A stretch of 64,000 nt of DNA from an uncultured Porphyromonadaceae bacterium. GTDB lineage: Bacteria; Bacteroidota; Bacteroidia; Bacteroidales; Muribaculaceae. Position 1 is the first letter of the stretch, and every line of letters starts with the position of its first letter. The position numbers and the translations under genes were made by a program. Positions 51,076 through 59,780 of this stretch are shown in pieces. The stretch is from assembly GCA_902491515.1 (NCBI GenBank), contig CABUIC010000010.1, positions 1 through 64,000 on the forward strand. Reading direction: 5' to 3'. The notes below the pieces were generated by a model, which saw only the letters and a list, made by a program, of their open reading frames with translations, had not been told where the DNA came from and made no database searches.

Positions 51076-52157
51076 AAACGAAACTAATAGCCCTCGCGCT
51101 CGCCGCCATCGTTCCCTTTGGCGCCGTGGCCCAGACCTCGCAGAAAATCACAGCCGGAAAGGCGACGGAATACGGCCTCGCATATAGCCTTCCCGTCACG
51201 GCCCTCGACATCACCGTCGAGGCCGAGCTCACGGAGGAGAATCCCGGTGAATTCTACAACTACGCGCGCCGTCATCTCGGCGACGACTCCGCCATCCGCA
51301 AGGCCTCCAAGTCCGCTAAGGTTAAGAGTGTCACCATCACACCCCGCGGCGTGGCCAATCCCGACAACCGCTGGCTCGCGCAGTTCAAGAGCGGTTCCAC
51401 TCCCTTCATGATTCTCTCGCCCGAAGGAATTCCCCTTGCCATAAACACGGAGACTGCCTCACCGAATTCCGCTCCCGAGCTTCCAGTGGCTCATCCCGCA
51501 GGTCCTACGCCTCTCGAGACAGAGGCCGCGCGCCAGGCCGTGACGCAGGAGATGGCCCGTTCGAGCTCCGTGGCAAAGCGCGCCGAGCTTGCCGCCCAGC
51601 GAATTTTTGAACTCCGCGAGATGCGGTCCGACATCCTTTCGGGCCAGAGCGACAATACGCCTCCCGACGGAAAGGCAATGCAGCTTGTCCTCGACAATCT
51701 CGCCGCGCAGGAGGCCGCCCTCACGGCTATGTTCCTCGGCACACGCTCCGTCTCCACGGCTGTGAAGATTATATCCATCGTACCTGACAGCGCCGAGATT
51801 TCCGACCGCATCATCGCCCGCGTATCGGCAATCGAGGGTATTGTCGACGCCGACAACCTCGCCGGCGCTCCTCTGAAGCTGAACCTCGAGATTCTTGAAG
51901 CAGCCAGCCTCCCCGTCAATGAAAAGGGTGAGCCCAAACGCTTCCCTAAGGGCGGCGTGGCCTATACCATTCCGGGCACCGCGCTCGTCACCGTGGACTA
52001 CGAGGGCCGCGAGGTGGCAAACATGGAACTCGACCTCGCCCAGCTCGGTGTGACCTTCGGCCTCGACCCCGCGCTGTTCACTGACAAGAAAGCGCCCTCA
52101 ATGGTTCGCTTCGACCCCAACACCGGGGCAATCCTACTGATAGGTCCTGCTGAATGA
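51072..52157 (+). CDS. DUF4831 family exported protein
   Basis: Exported protein of 361 residues, family found in Bacteroidetes with no known function. A signal peptide (MKTKLIALALAAIVPFGAVA) precedes the family motif region YGLAYSLPVTALDITVEAEL and the repeated beta-rich body. The start ATG overlaps nnr by 4 bases and the next gene overlaps its stop by 4 bases, so the three are tightly coupled. The link to NAD(P)H repair is positional only. Confidence 0.85.
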   Translation: MKTKLIALALAAIVPFGAVAQTSQKITAGKATEYGLAYSLPVTALDITVEAELTEENPGEFYNYARRHLGDDSAIRKASKSAKVKSVTITPRGVANPDNRWLAQFKSGSTPFMILSPEGIPLAINTETASPNSAPELPVAHPAGPTPLETEAARQAVTQEMARSSSVAKRAELAAQRIFELREMRSDILSGQSDNTPPDGKAMQLVLDNLAAQEAALTAMFLGTRSVSTAVKIISIVPDSAEISDRIIARVSAIEGIVDADNLAGAPLKLNLEILEAASLPVNEKGEPKRFPKGGVAYTIPGTALVTVDYEGREVANMELDLAQLGVTFGLDPALFTDKKAPSMVRFDPNTGAILLIGPAE

Positions 52158-52399
52158 ACGATATAGAGAAAGAAATCGAGCGCCTCACGGGGGCGCTCGA
52201 TGCCGTAAAGGACCCCGCTGAGCGAGCGGAGCTAATTTTCCGCCGCGGACGCCTGCGCTGGCGCCTCGAGGACCGCAGCGGGGCCATGGGAGACTATGCC
52301 GAAGCCGCCTCCCTCGACTCTTCTTCCGGCGCGGACCAGGCTCTCACCCAGGCCCGCGAGATTATGGCCTTTTTCAATAAAGACCTATACAACCCATAA
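52154..52399 (+). CDS. Small TPR-like helical protein
   Basis: Protein of 81 residues, mostly helical, with one TPR-like pair (AELIFRRGRLRWRLEDRSGAMGDYAEAASLD). Similar small proteins follow DUF4831-type genes in Bacteroidales. No enzyme motif and no signal peptide are seen. It overlaps the preceding gene by 4 bases and ends the operon. Confidence 0.75.
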   Translation: MNDIEKEIERLTGALDAVKDPAERAELIFRRGRLRWRLEDRSGAMGDYAEAASLDSSSGADQALTQAREIMAFFNKDLYNP

Positions 52400-52452
52400 A
52401 ATCCTAATAGTCATCTCGTATTGGCGTATTTCGAACCCGAGAGGTCGATTAT

Positions 52453-52483
52453 CGAACTGTAGGGACGCACGGCCCGTGCGTCC
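52453..52483 (+). repeat. Intergenic palindromic repeat, GGACGCACG type
   Basis: Same 31-base unit as at 38959 and 59221, with one substitution at its centre (GGCCCG instead of GGCTCG). Preceded by ATTAT as is the copy at 59221. Confidence 0.85.
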
Positions 52484-52547
52484 TAATAATCGGCAATGCC
52501 GCACCCAATCCCATAGGCTTCATAAAGTTCTAATAGCCAAGGTGTAG

Positions 52548-52567
52548 GGACGTGCCATGGCACGTCC
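52548..52567 (+). repeat. Intergenic palindromic repeat, CCATGG-centred
   Basis: GGACGTGCCATGGCACGTCC, a perfect 20-base palindrome; identical to the copy at 59083. The outer sequence GTAG before and GCC then GCAAAACAT after are also shared. Confidence 0.9.
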
Positions 52568-52777
52568 GCCACGCAAAACATGCTAAATAATTTTAAGTGG
52601 GAAACCCAGTAGGGGTTAAACGGAGGTAGCCAGGGGTTGAAAATCCCTGGTTTGCGAACGCCCCCACTCCCAAGCCCTCTCCCCGCCACACCCTTTGGGC
52701 GCGGCGGGGAGGGGGCGATTAGATATGAATGGATTGATGTGAGGGTGTGTCAAAATTCCACTTCGCCTGTACGGGGC

Positions 52778-52797
52778 GGACGCGCCATGGCGCGTCC
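52778..52797 (-). repeat. Intergenic palindromic repeat, CCATGG-centred, inverse orientation
   Basis: GGACGCGCCATGGCGCGTCC, a perfect 20-base palindrome. Flanks (GGGGC before, CTAC after) show it is inverted relative to the copy at 52548. Confidence 0.9.
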
Positions 52798-52816
52798 CTA
52801 CTGGTTTTCAATATAT

Positions 52817-52853
52817 TATAGAGGAGATAATTCTTAGAATTATCTCCTCTATA
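52817..52853. terminator. Hairpin between convergent genes, probable terminator
   Basis: A 17-bp perfect stem around the loop TTA (core AGAGGAGATAATTC with GAATTATCTCCTCT), with AATTTTT following on the plus strand. It lies 50 bases after the end of the BspA-like gene, but on the minus strand the T tract is weak. Confidence 0.65.
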
Positions 52854-52902
52854 TAATTTTTACACATCCCCTTGCGGAGATTTGCAATACCCTCCGATTC
52901 TC

Positions 52903-55900
52903 TTATTTCACTATCTTTTTAACGGCGCTTCCGTCGACGTTTCGGAGGATGTAAACTCCGGGAACTGTCGGATTTTCGACCTTTATACCGTGGATGTTAT
53001 AGTATGTCGCTTCCGTCGTTCCGGCCTCTATGTTGTCAATGCCGCTCGGGACTGTCACGTCAATCTCAATCGAGTCAGAAACGCTCCCGCAGGTGGCGGT
53101 GATGACAACGGTGCCAGGTTCAAGGCCCTTCACGAGACCTGATTCATCGACAGTGGCTTTGGTTGTGTCGCTGCTGCTCCATTCCACGGTCTTGTCGCTT
53201 GTGTCCTCTGGCAGGACTGTGGCCGTCAGCCGGAGTTTCGCGCCCACAGCCAGAGTTGTGCCGGGTGCCGAAATCTCAATCGAAGTTGCTTCCACCACCG
53301 GGCTTGCGCCCTCGATGGTCTTGAACTCCTTCCATACATCTGCCGCCGCATAGGCCGCTATGCTCGGCGTGGGCACTGTCAGTACGCAGTTGTTCAAAGT
53401 CTCTTCCTCGAAGCATACGTTGGCGCAGGGCAGCGGCGTGGAGTGCTCTACCTTCAGCGATGTCGGCACGCAGCCGATGAAGGCGTCCTTGCCTATGCCG
53501 ACAATACGGAAGCTTACATTTTCGCCCTCGGGGGCATTGTCGGAGAATAGGGGAAGTGCTTTGATGGCCGAAGTGGCGAATGTCAGGTTTTCGGGAATTA
53601 CAATCTCCTTGGCCTGCGGGTCGCAGGCGCTCACGATTGCCTCAGTCTCTGAGGTGAGGGTATAGCTGAGATTATCGGCAAAAAGGAGGTTCTCTTCGGC
53701 GGGGAATTCGTCGGTTTCCTCTATGTCGAGGAAGTAGCTCCACGGCTTGGTGCTCTCGTAGGCCTCGCGCGAGCCTACGGGTACAAAGAGCTTGCTGGTG
53801 TAATAGCTTGCGCCGCTGAACGCATTCTCTTCGCCTTTCGGGGGCATCGGATTGGCTACGCGCACTTCGGCGAGCGCCGGACAGTTCTTGAACGACGGTA
53901 TTTTTGTGATACATGAGCTCAGGCAGATTTTCTTCAGTTGAGCAAGATCATTGTACCTGCCTCCGTTGCCTGAATCGCCGTTGCGGCCGAGGTAGAGGCT
54001 CTCGAGTCCGGTCGTTTCAAAGGCCATATTGTAGGTAAGGTTTGTAGTGCCGTCGGCGATAATCACTTCCGAAAGATTTTCGCTGTAGGAGAAGATAAAG
54101 CCGTTCATGGTCTTCACCGACGCCGGAATAGTCACGGAGCGAAGCCCCGACTTATAGAATGCCTGGTCGCCGATGCTGCTCACCCCGGTGGGGATGACGG
54201 CCGTTCCCAAATTTCCGCAGTTGTAGAAGGCCTTCTCGCCGATAGAAGTGATGCCCGAACCGAAGTCAACGCTCTTCAGCTCCGCACAGTCCATGCATAG
54301 CTCCTTGGGAATCATAGTCATGCACCCGGGGATTTTCAGCGTCAGGATTGAGCTTCCGGCGAAAGCGTTTTCGCCGAGCTTTGCATTCTCGGGAATTTCT
54401 ATGCTCTCTATAGCCCTTGTCGCGAATGCGTGGCTCGGAATGGCTGTGACGGGATATTCCTCATTGCCGATTGTCACGGCAGGAAGTACCCTGATGTCCG
54501 TGAATTCGTCGCAGCTGCTTCCGGCCTCGGCGAAGGCCTCCGCCTCGCCGTAGCGGCAGTATAAGACACCGTCGATTTCCACTGAGGCGCTCCCCCCTTC
54601 GCCTGCTTCGATGATGGTCGGGAACTTGTCCCAGCCTAAGGCGTGGCTGTAGAGGCGTTTCGAGCCGGTCGGAACCATCAGCACGGAATACTTGTCGATG
54701 GCGAAAGGCGAGCCCGCGGAAATGTCAATCGGGATAGCCGACTCCATCGTGACGGCTCGCAGTGTGGGCGTGTTGAAGGCTCCGATGGCTAATGTTGAGA
54801 GGCCCGAAGGGAGAGCCACCGAACTCAGATGGGAACAGCCCGAGAAGGCGGAACGGAGGATTTCAGTGACGGACGGGGGGATGACTATAGACCTCAGTGC
54901 CGTACACCCCGAGAATGCCTCCTGACCTATCGAAGTGACGCTTGTGGGGATGGTGACAGTGGTCAATGCGGTGCAATTCTTGAAGAGACCGGTGTTCAGC
55001 GAGCTCACGTTTTCGCCGATAGTGAGATTCCTGAGGCTCGCGAGGGAATTGAACGGAGACAATTCATAGGTCGAATAGTTATAGCTAAGGTCTCGTCCAA
55101 GGTGCAAGGTTTCGAGGGGTGAACCGCTGAAGGCAGAGTTGGCAAGCGTCAATGTTTCGGGGCCGTCGCTGAGTGTCAGATTCTGTAGGTAAGTCAGAGC
55201 GTTTCCTCCGATATTGGTAACATTATTGGGGATAATGACGGATGTCAGGCTCGGGCATTCGGTGAAGGCACTGCTTCCGATGGTTGTTAGCCCGTTGCCG
55301 AAGGTGACTGACGCGAGATTCGGACAATTCCGGAACAATCCTTCGCCGATTTTAGTCACCGTGTTGCCGACGGTGACCTTCGTCAGATTTTCGTTGTGGG
55401 AGAGAGGGGTATATCTCGGACGGGAATATACATCTGTAGAATAAGTCATGTCCCTGCCTACATATATTTTTGTCAGGGGGCAGTTGTCGAATATGTCAGT
55501 GCCCTGTAAGTGCAAGCTCTCTGTCCCGTCGCTGAATATAAGGTTTTTAAGTTTTGCGCAATTCTGAAATGCCGTATAAGTGATTTCCGTAACCTTTGCC
55601 GGGATAGTGACAGTCTCCAAAGCGGAGCAACCAATGAATGATTCGGTGCCTAATTTGCTTACATTCTTGCCTATAGTCAGATTGACAAGGCTTGTGCAGT
55701 TTTCGAAGCATTTATACTCTATGGTGGTTAACCCGTCGCCGAGCACGACAGACTCAAGGCCTGTGCATCCGTAAAACGAGGATGTTCCTACAGTTGTGAC
55801 GCTGTTTGGAATCACTATCGACTTCAGTGACGTACAGCTTGAGAATGCACTTTCTCCTATTGATGTGACTTCCTCGGGGATATCGGCTGACGTAAGGGCC

Positions 55901-56424
55901 GAGCAACCACTGAACGCGCTCCGGCCTATCGTGGTGACTGACTTGCCTATGGGCGCGGCAGGGAGGCTTTTACAGCTCATAAACGCATAATCGCCTATGG
56001 ACGTGACGCTTTTCGGGATGTTGACGGAGACGAGATTCTCGCAATAGGCAAACATCTGGCTACCTATCACGGGGACACCCTCGGCAATAGTGACCGTTTT
56101 CAGCTCATGGCAATAGCTGAAGGCCTCCTTTTCTATTGTCTTGATTGTGCCCGGAATGACCACCGATGTGATGCTGGAGGAGCGGAAGCCCGATGACCAA
56201 ATTCCGGTGACGGTGTATTCCACTCCGTTGTAAGTCACTTTTTCGGGAATGACAAGGTCTCCGGAAATGCCGTAGCCGCCGGCTACCGAGACGCCGGTAT
56301 CGTTTGTCCAATAGTGAAAGTTGCCGACTTGAAAGTCTAACGCTTGGGCCGGCAGCAATGTGGCTGTTGCCAGAAATAGCATCAGGCCCCGCAAGAGGGA
56401 TGTACACTTGAATTTTGTCTGCAT
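52903..56424 (-). CDS. BspA-type leucine-rich repeat surface protein
   Basis: Secreted or surface protein of 1173 residues. After a signal peptide (LLRGLMLFLATATLLPAQA) come many LRR_5 repeats of about 23 residues, such as VTSIGESAFSSCTSLKSIVIP, in two blocks separated by a non-repeat segment near residue 610. Towards the C terminus follows a bacterial Ig-like group 2 domain (STKATVDESGLVKG-like SDTTKATVDESGLVKGLEPG). The tail (YYNIHGIKVENPTVPGVYIL) looks like a type IX secretion signal. BspA relatives bind host proteins or other bacteria; the ligand here is unknown. The NarL-type two-component system is divergent to it. Confidence 0.92.
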   Translation of the reverse strand: MQTKFKCTSLLRGLMLFLATATLLPAQALDFQVGNFHYWTNDTGVSVAGGYGISGDLVIPEKVTYNGVEYTVTGIWSSGFRSSSITSVVIPGTIKTIEKEAFSYCHELKTVTIAEGVPVIGSQMFAYCENLVSVNIPKSVTSIGDYAFMSCKSLPAAPIGKSVTTIGRSAFSGCSALTSADIPEEVTSIGESAFSSCTSLKSIVIPNSVTTVGTSSFYGCTGLESVVLGDGLTTIEYKCFENCTSLVNLTIGKNVSKLGTESFIGCSALETVTIPAKVTEITYTAFQNCAKLKNLIFSDGTESLHLQGTDIFDNCPLTKIYVGRDMTYSTDVYSRPRYTPLSHNENLTKVTVGNTVTKIGEGLFRNCPNLASVTFGNGLTTIGSSAFTECPSLTSVIIPNNVTNIGGNALTYLQNLTLSDGPETLTLANSAFSGSPLETLHLGRDLSYNYSTYELSPFNSLASLRNLTIGENVSSLNTGLFKNCTALTTVTIPTSVTSIGQEAFSGCTALRSIVIPPSVTEILRSAFSGCSHLSSVALPSGLSTLAIGAFNTPTLRAVTMESAIPIDISAGSPFAIDKYSVLMVPTGSKRLYSHALGWDKFPTIIEAGEGGSASVEIDGVLYCRYGEAEAFAEAGSSCDEFTDIRVLPAVTIGNEEYPVTAIPSHAFATRAIESIEIPENAKLGENAFAGSSILTLKIPGCMTMIPKELCMDCAELKSVDFGSGITSIGEKAFYNCGNLGTAVIPTGVSSIGDQAFYKSGLRSVTIPASVKTMNGFIFSYSENLSEVIIADGTTNLTYNMAFETTGLESLYLGRNGDSGNGGRYNDLAQLKKICLSSCITKIPSFKNCPALAEVRVANPMPPKGEENAFSGASYYTSKLFVPVGSREAYESTKPWSYFLDIEETDEFPAEENLLFADNLSYTLTSETEAIVSACDPQAKEIVIPENLTFATSAIKALPLFSDNAPEGENVSFRIVGIGKDAFIGCVPTSLKVEHSTPLPCANVCFEEETLNNCVLTVPTPSIAAYAAADVWKEFKTIEGASPVVEATSIEISAPGTTLAVGAKLRLTATVLPEDTSDKTVEWSSSDTTKATVDESGLVKGLEPGTVVITATCGSVSDSIEIDVTVPSGIDNIEAGTTEATYYNIHGIKVENPTVPGVYILRNVDGSAVKKIVK

Positions 56425-56589
56425 AAGGGAGGATTGGTTTTGTGGTGATAATGCTTTTGCAAAGATGAGAATAAGTAGAAGAATTTTTGTCCATTATTTC
56501 CGTGACAAAAATGGAATTTAGTGTCACGGAATTCTATGAATTTATCCTTTTTTTCGGTCTATCTTACCCGGTTTTAGGATTTTTATGCT

Positions 56590-56597
56590 TATTTTTG
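56590..56597 (+). promoter_or_regulatory. Candidate -7 element for the TPR histidine kinase gene
   Basis: TATTTTTG matches TAnnTTTG and lies 20 bases upstream of the start codon; no -33 TTG. Confidence 0.4.
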
Positions 56598-56617
56598 TGT
56601 GAAGTCCAATTCCATAC

Positions 56618-58414
56618 ATGTATATGAACCGTTTTTTACTCTGCATCGCAGTGCTCTTTTGTGCGTCGGTCTTTTGTTCCGTCCACGCCTCCACACCGGA
56701 TTTCGACAGTGAAGTCGAGCGGGTCAATGCCTATTTGAACACCGAGCCTGACAGCGCCGTTATTCTTGCTGACCGTATTCTCTCCGAATATGGCCGGAAG
56801 CTCTCACCGGCGCAGAAAGCGTCCTTTCTCCTCATAAAAGGCAACGGTCAGTTCAACCAGGGACAGACAGACGCGGCCCTGAGCAGTATGGAAGCGGCCA
56901 TAGGCGTTTCCCGCGAAGCTGCCGACACGGCCATGCTCATCGAGGGGCTTAGCGATGCGGGTATTCTCTACCGTGTGAGCGACCGTGCCGACAAGGCTCT
57001 TGAATACTACAATGAAGCCCTCGCCCTTGTGCGGGCCGGCGGTGACAAGGAGGACGAGTCGGCTCTTCTCACGTCCATCGCCTGTCTATATGCCAACACA
57101 GGGCGTATCGCCGACGCCGTGCCCTATGCCCGCAAGGCCGCAAGGCTCGCCGAGGAGACCGGGGAACTTGAGGCCGTGATGTATGCCTGCTCGCAGGCCG
57201 GAGCTATCCTCTTCCTCGCCGGAGAGCGTGAGGAGGGGCTCGACGTAGAGCGACGCATCCTTGCGCTCGCACGCTCAAAAGCCTCCCCGCGCCATGAGAT
57301 GAAGACCTATACCGCAATGATTCATATCTTCAACGCGATGGAGCTTCCCGATTCCGCCGACCGCTATATCGCCGAGGGCGAGAAGGTTCTCCGCCGCCTC
57401 CCCGAAGGCTCGATGGAGAGCGTCGGCTTTATGGAAGAAGTTGCCAAGGTGCTTTCCGACAGGGGCGATTATGCCGGAAGTAAGCGTGTGTTGCAGCATC
57501 TGCTGGAGCTGGACGATGCCGTGCTGTTCATGCCGAAAGACAAGCTTTGGCAACGTATGGCCCGCAATTATTCCGGAATGGGGATGGCCGATAGCGCCGC
57601 AGCGGCATATGAGCGCAGCATCGCCGTTGCCGACAGTCTCCGGGCCGGCGAAATCGACAATCAGCTCAGCGAGTTCAACGTCCGCTACGGAGCGATGGAG
57701 AAGGAACTGGAAATCGCTCACCTGCGCGAGGAGCAGGCCCGCGGACGGACCAGCACTCTGGCATGGCTGGGTTCGGCCGTGCTGCTGATTGTCGTTCTGG
57801 TGGCGTGGCTCATGGTCAGCCGCCGCAGGCAGGCCGTCGAGCGCATACGCCAGAAGCTGCGCGGAGTGGAGGAGGAGCGCGAGAGAGTGGCCCGCGACCT
57901 CCACGACGGCGTCTGCAGCGACCTTTATGCCGTGCGTCTGATGATGCACGCCGGCAACCCTCAGGCTCTTGAAGAGCTCAAACGTGTCGACGCCGAGGTG
58001 CGCAACATCTCTCACGAACTGATGCCTCCCGCTTTTTCCCGCTCCGACCTTCTCGAACTGCTCGAGGACCTCAGCCGCCGCACCGGCGGATTTCTGCGTG
58101 TCAGCGGAGAGGAGGGTCTCGGAATGCCCTCGACGGAGGTGTCCTTCCAGCTCTACCGCATCGTGCAGGAGCTCACCACAAACATCCGCAAGCACACCGA
58201 TGCTCCGGATGCTTCCCTGAGTGTGACGGCCCTGCCGGACGGCGCTCTTTTGCTCTCGCTCGTCTATCAACCCCTGTCTTCAGCGCAGTTCGCCTCGGAC
58301 GGCGGAGGGATAGGTCTGGAGACAATCCGGACCCGCACCGAACTGATAGGCGCGCATATTTCACGCCGCACCGAAGGCGGCACTATCATTATTGAAATCA
58401 AGACAGAGAAATGA
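56618..58414 (+). CDS. TPR-containing sensor histidine kinase (HisKA_3, NarL type)
   Basis: Sensor kinase of 598 residues. A signal-like segment (MNRFLLCIAVLFCASVFCSV) leads to about 330 residues of TPR helices, expected in the periplasm, then one membrane segment (TLAWLGSAVLLIVVLVAWLMV), a coiled coil and the HisKA_3 domain with H429 in ARDLHDGVCSDL. The ATPase domain is shortened at its end but has the N box region (QELTTNIRKHT) and GGGIGLETIRTRTELIGA. It may start at 56618 or at the second Met, 56624. The response regulator gene overlaps its stop by 4 bases. Confidence 0.9.
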   Translation: MYMNRFLLCIAVLFCASVFCSVHASTPDFDSEVERVNAYLNTEPDSAVILADRILSEYGRKLSPAQKASFLLIKGNGQFNQGQTDAALSSMEAAIGVSREAADTAMLIEGLSDAGILYRVSDRADKALEYYNEALALVRAGGDKEDESALLTSIACLYANTGRIADAVPYARKAARLAEETGELEAVMYACSQAGAILFLAGEREEGLDVERRILALARSKASPRHEMKTYTAMIHIFNAMELPDSADRYIAEGEKVLRRLPEGSMESVGFMEEVAKVLSDRGDYAGSKRVLQHLLELDDAVLFMPKDKLWQRMARNYSGMGMADSAAAAYERSIAVADSLRAGEIDNQLSEFNVRYGAMEKELEIAHLREEQARGRTSTLAWLGSAVLLIVVLVAWLMVSRRRQAVERIRQKLRGVEEERERVARDLHDGVCSDLYAVRLMMHAGNPQALEELKRVDAEVRNISHELMPPAFSRSDLLELLEDLSRRTGGFLRVSGEEGLGMPSTEVSFQLYRIVQELTTNIRKHTDAPDASLSVTALPDGALLLSLVYQPLSSAQFASDGGGIGLETIRTRTELIGAHISRRTEGGTIIIEIKTEK

Positions 58415-59031
58415 AGATCCGCAATATCCTTATTGTCGATGACCATCCCATTGTGCTCATGGGGCTGAGACAGCTTGTGAGCACAAGTCAGCCCGAAGCG
58501 AGGATTGATACGGCGGCAAGCATCGCCGAACTCGACACCCGTCTCGCCGGCGGCGTTTATCAGCTGTGTGTGCTGGACATCGAGATGCCCGGCGTGAATG
58601 GCTTTGAACTGCTGTGGCGCCTGCGCCGCGAACGGCCCGGCATGAGGATTGTGGTCAACACTATCCATGAGCAGGTGTGGTACGTCCGCGAGTTTTTAGC
58701 CGCCGGTGTCGAGGGCATTTCCTTCAAGAGCGCCGAGCCCGAGGAACTGGCCGAGGTCATCCGCTGTGTGGCGGCCGGGGAGAAATGCTTCTGCCGTCAG
58801 GCCCGCAGAATTATTCAGGCTATTCCGGATAATATCATGCCTTCGCGGCGCGAGGTACAGGTGCTCCGCGCGCTGGCCGACGGCAAGACGACAGCGGAAA
58901 TCGCCGGCGAGCTATTCGTGACCCCGAACACGGTGGAAACACACCGCCGGCGCCTTCTGGAGAAGTTCGGGGCTAAAAACACAATCGACCTTCTCACCAA
59001 GGCTTCGGCAATGGGCATTATAAATTTCTGA
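58411..59031 (+). CDS. NarL/LuxR-type response regulator
   Basis: Partner regulator of the TPR kinase, 206 residues. The receiver has D10-D11 and the phospho-acceptor D56 in VLDIEMPG; the Lys that normally closes the active site appears in GISFKSAEPEEL. The C-terminal LuxR-type HTH reads VLRALADGKTTAEIAGELFV, with NTVETHRRRLLEKF as the recognition part. The nearest candidate target is the divergent BspA-like gene upstream of the kinase, by position only. Confidence 0.93.
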   Translation: MKIRNILIVDDHPIVLMGLRQLVSTSQPEARIDTAASIAELDTRLAGGVYQLCVLDIEMPGVNGFELLWRLRRERPGMRIVVNTIHEQVWYVREFLAAGVEGISFKSAEPEELAEVIRCVAAGEKCFCRQARRIIQAIPDNIMPSRREVQVLRALADGKTTAEIAGELFVTPNTVETHRRRLLEKFGAKNTIDLLTKASAMGIINF

Positions 59032-59082
59032 CCCGACGAGCCGCTCCGCCCATTCTATAACGTATTAATAACAAACGAGTAG

Positions 59083-59102
59083 GGACGTGCCATGGCACGT
59101 CC
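59083..59102 (+). repeat. Intergenic palindromic repeat, CCATGG-centred
   Basis: GGACGTGCCATGGCACGTCC, identical to the copy at 52548, with the shared flanks GTAG on the left and GCC then GCAAAAACAT on the right. Confidence 0.9.
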
Positions 59103-59220
59103 GCCCCGCAAAAACATTCTTTTTCGAGCCAAACCCCCATCGACGATGCAAGGCCGCCAAACCCCGCGATGTCAATTATCGAACGATACAAACCCGCCAA
59201 AACCTCGCGAACTCAATTAT

Positions 59221-59312
59221 CGAACTGTAGGGACGCACGGCTCGTGCGTCCTAATTAACCATCTAAGGCTCAAAGCTTTGCAAAAAGGACGCACGAGCCG
59301 TGCGTCCCTACA
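59221..59312. repeat. Inverted pair of GGACGCACG-type repeats forming a 26-bp perfect stem
   Basis: The left copy (59221-59251) and the right copy (59287-59312) face each other; 59226-59251 is the exact reverse complement of 59287-59312 over 26 bases, with a 35-base loop. As RNA it would make a very stable hairpin between the convergent response regulator and folK genes. Confidence 0.92.
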
Positions 59313-59345
59313 ATACGTGGATTTGCGTATCCCGTATTTTATTGG

Positions 59346-59780
59346 CTATGAGCCTCCTTCCAGCTCCCTCTTCGGCCCCGTTACGAACGGGCGCTCGGAC
59401 GCGCGGGGGTGGGGCAGCTGCAGCTCCGGGGTGTCGAGCCGGATTCCGGCGGTGATGAGGTCTATGTCAATCTCGCGGTCGCGGTAGCTGCCGTCGGCAT
59501 TGCGGTGCGGGGCGTCCGAGATGCTCCGCTCTATTTTTTGTATGTCCCTGAATATGTTGAGCACGCGCTCTGCGGTCGCAGGGCCGGGAAGGTCGGCCAT
59601 TACACCTATATTCAGGAACTCGTTCGGCGAGTCGAAGCCCCAGGGGTCGGAGCACACCGGCGCCGAGTAAGCCGTGCGTCCTCCGCAGCGGGAAAAGTAT
59701 AAGGAAACAGCGGCAAGCGCTTCCCGGATGCGGGTCCGGCGCTTGTCGCTGTTCGAGCCTATGTTGAGATGCAGACGCAT
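59346..59780 (-). CDS. folK: 7,8-dihydro-6-hydroxymethylpterin pyrophosphokinase
   Basis: Cytoplasmic folate-pathway enzyme that transfers pyrophosphate from ATP to the pterin, 144 residues. The start MRLHLNIGSNSDKRRTRIREAL has the family's GSN motif; PNEFLNIGVMAD and the metal/ATP-binding REIDIDLI follow, then LPHPRASERPFV. Its start codon overlaps the infB stop by one base, so it is last in the nusA-infB-folK transcript. Confidence 0.93.
   Translation of the reverse strand: MRLHLNIGSNSDKRRTRIREALAAVSLYFSRCGGRTAYSAPVCSDPWGFDSPNEFLNIGVMADLPGPATAERVLNIFRDIQKIERSISDAPHRNADGSYRDREIDIDLITAGIRLDTPELQLPHPRASERPFVTGPKRELEGGS

Larger units (their letters stand above)
52400..52902. other. Repeat-rich intergenic region, no gene
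   Basis: 503 bases without a supported gene. It holds three palindromic repeats (52453, 52548, 52778), a small hairpin CCAGGG/CCCTGG (52630-52650), a strong GC-rich hairpin CTCCCCGCC/GGCGGGGAG (52679-52711) and a 17-bp AT-rich hairpin (52817-52853). The stretch 52590-52712 may itself be a longer repeat element. Confidence 0.7.
59032..59345. other. Repeat-rich intergenic region, no gene
   Basis: 314 bases between convergent genes. Besides the palindromic repeats at 59083 and 59221-59312 it carries a direct repeat TCAATTATCGAAC at about 59172 and 59213. No coding sequence is supported. Confidence 0.7.
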
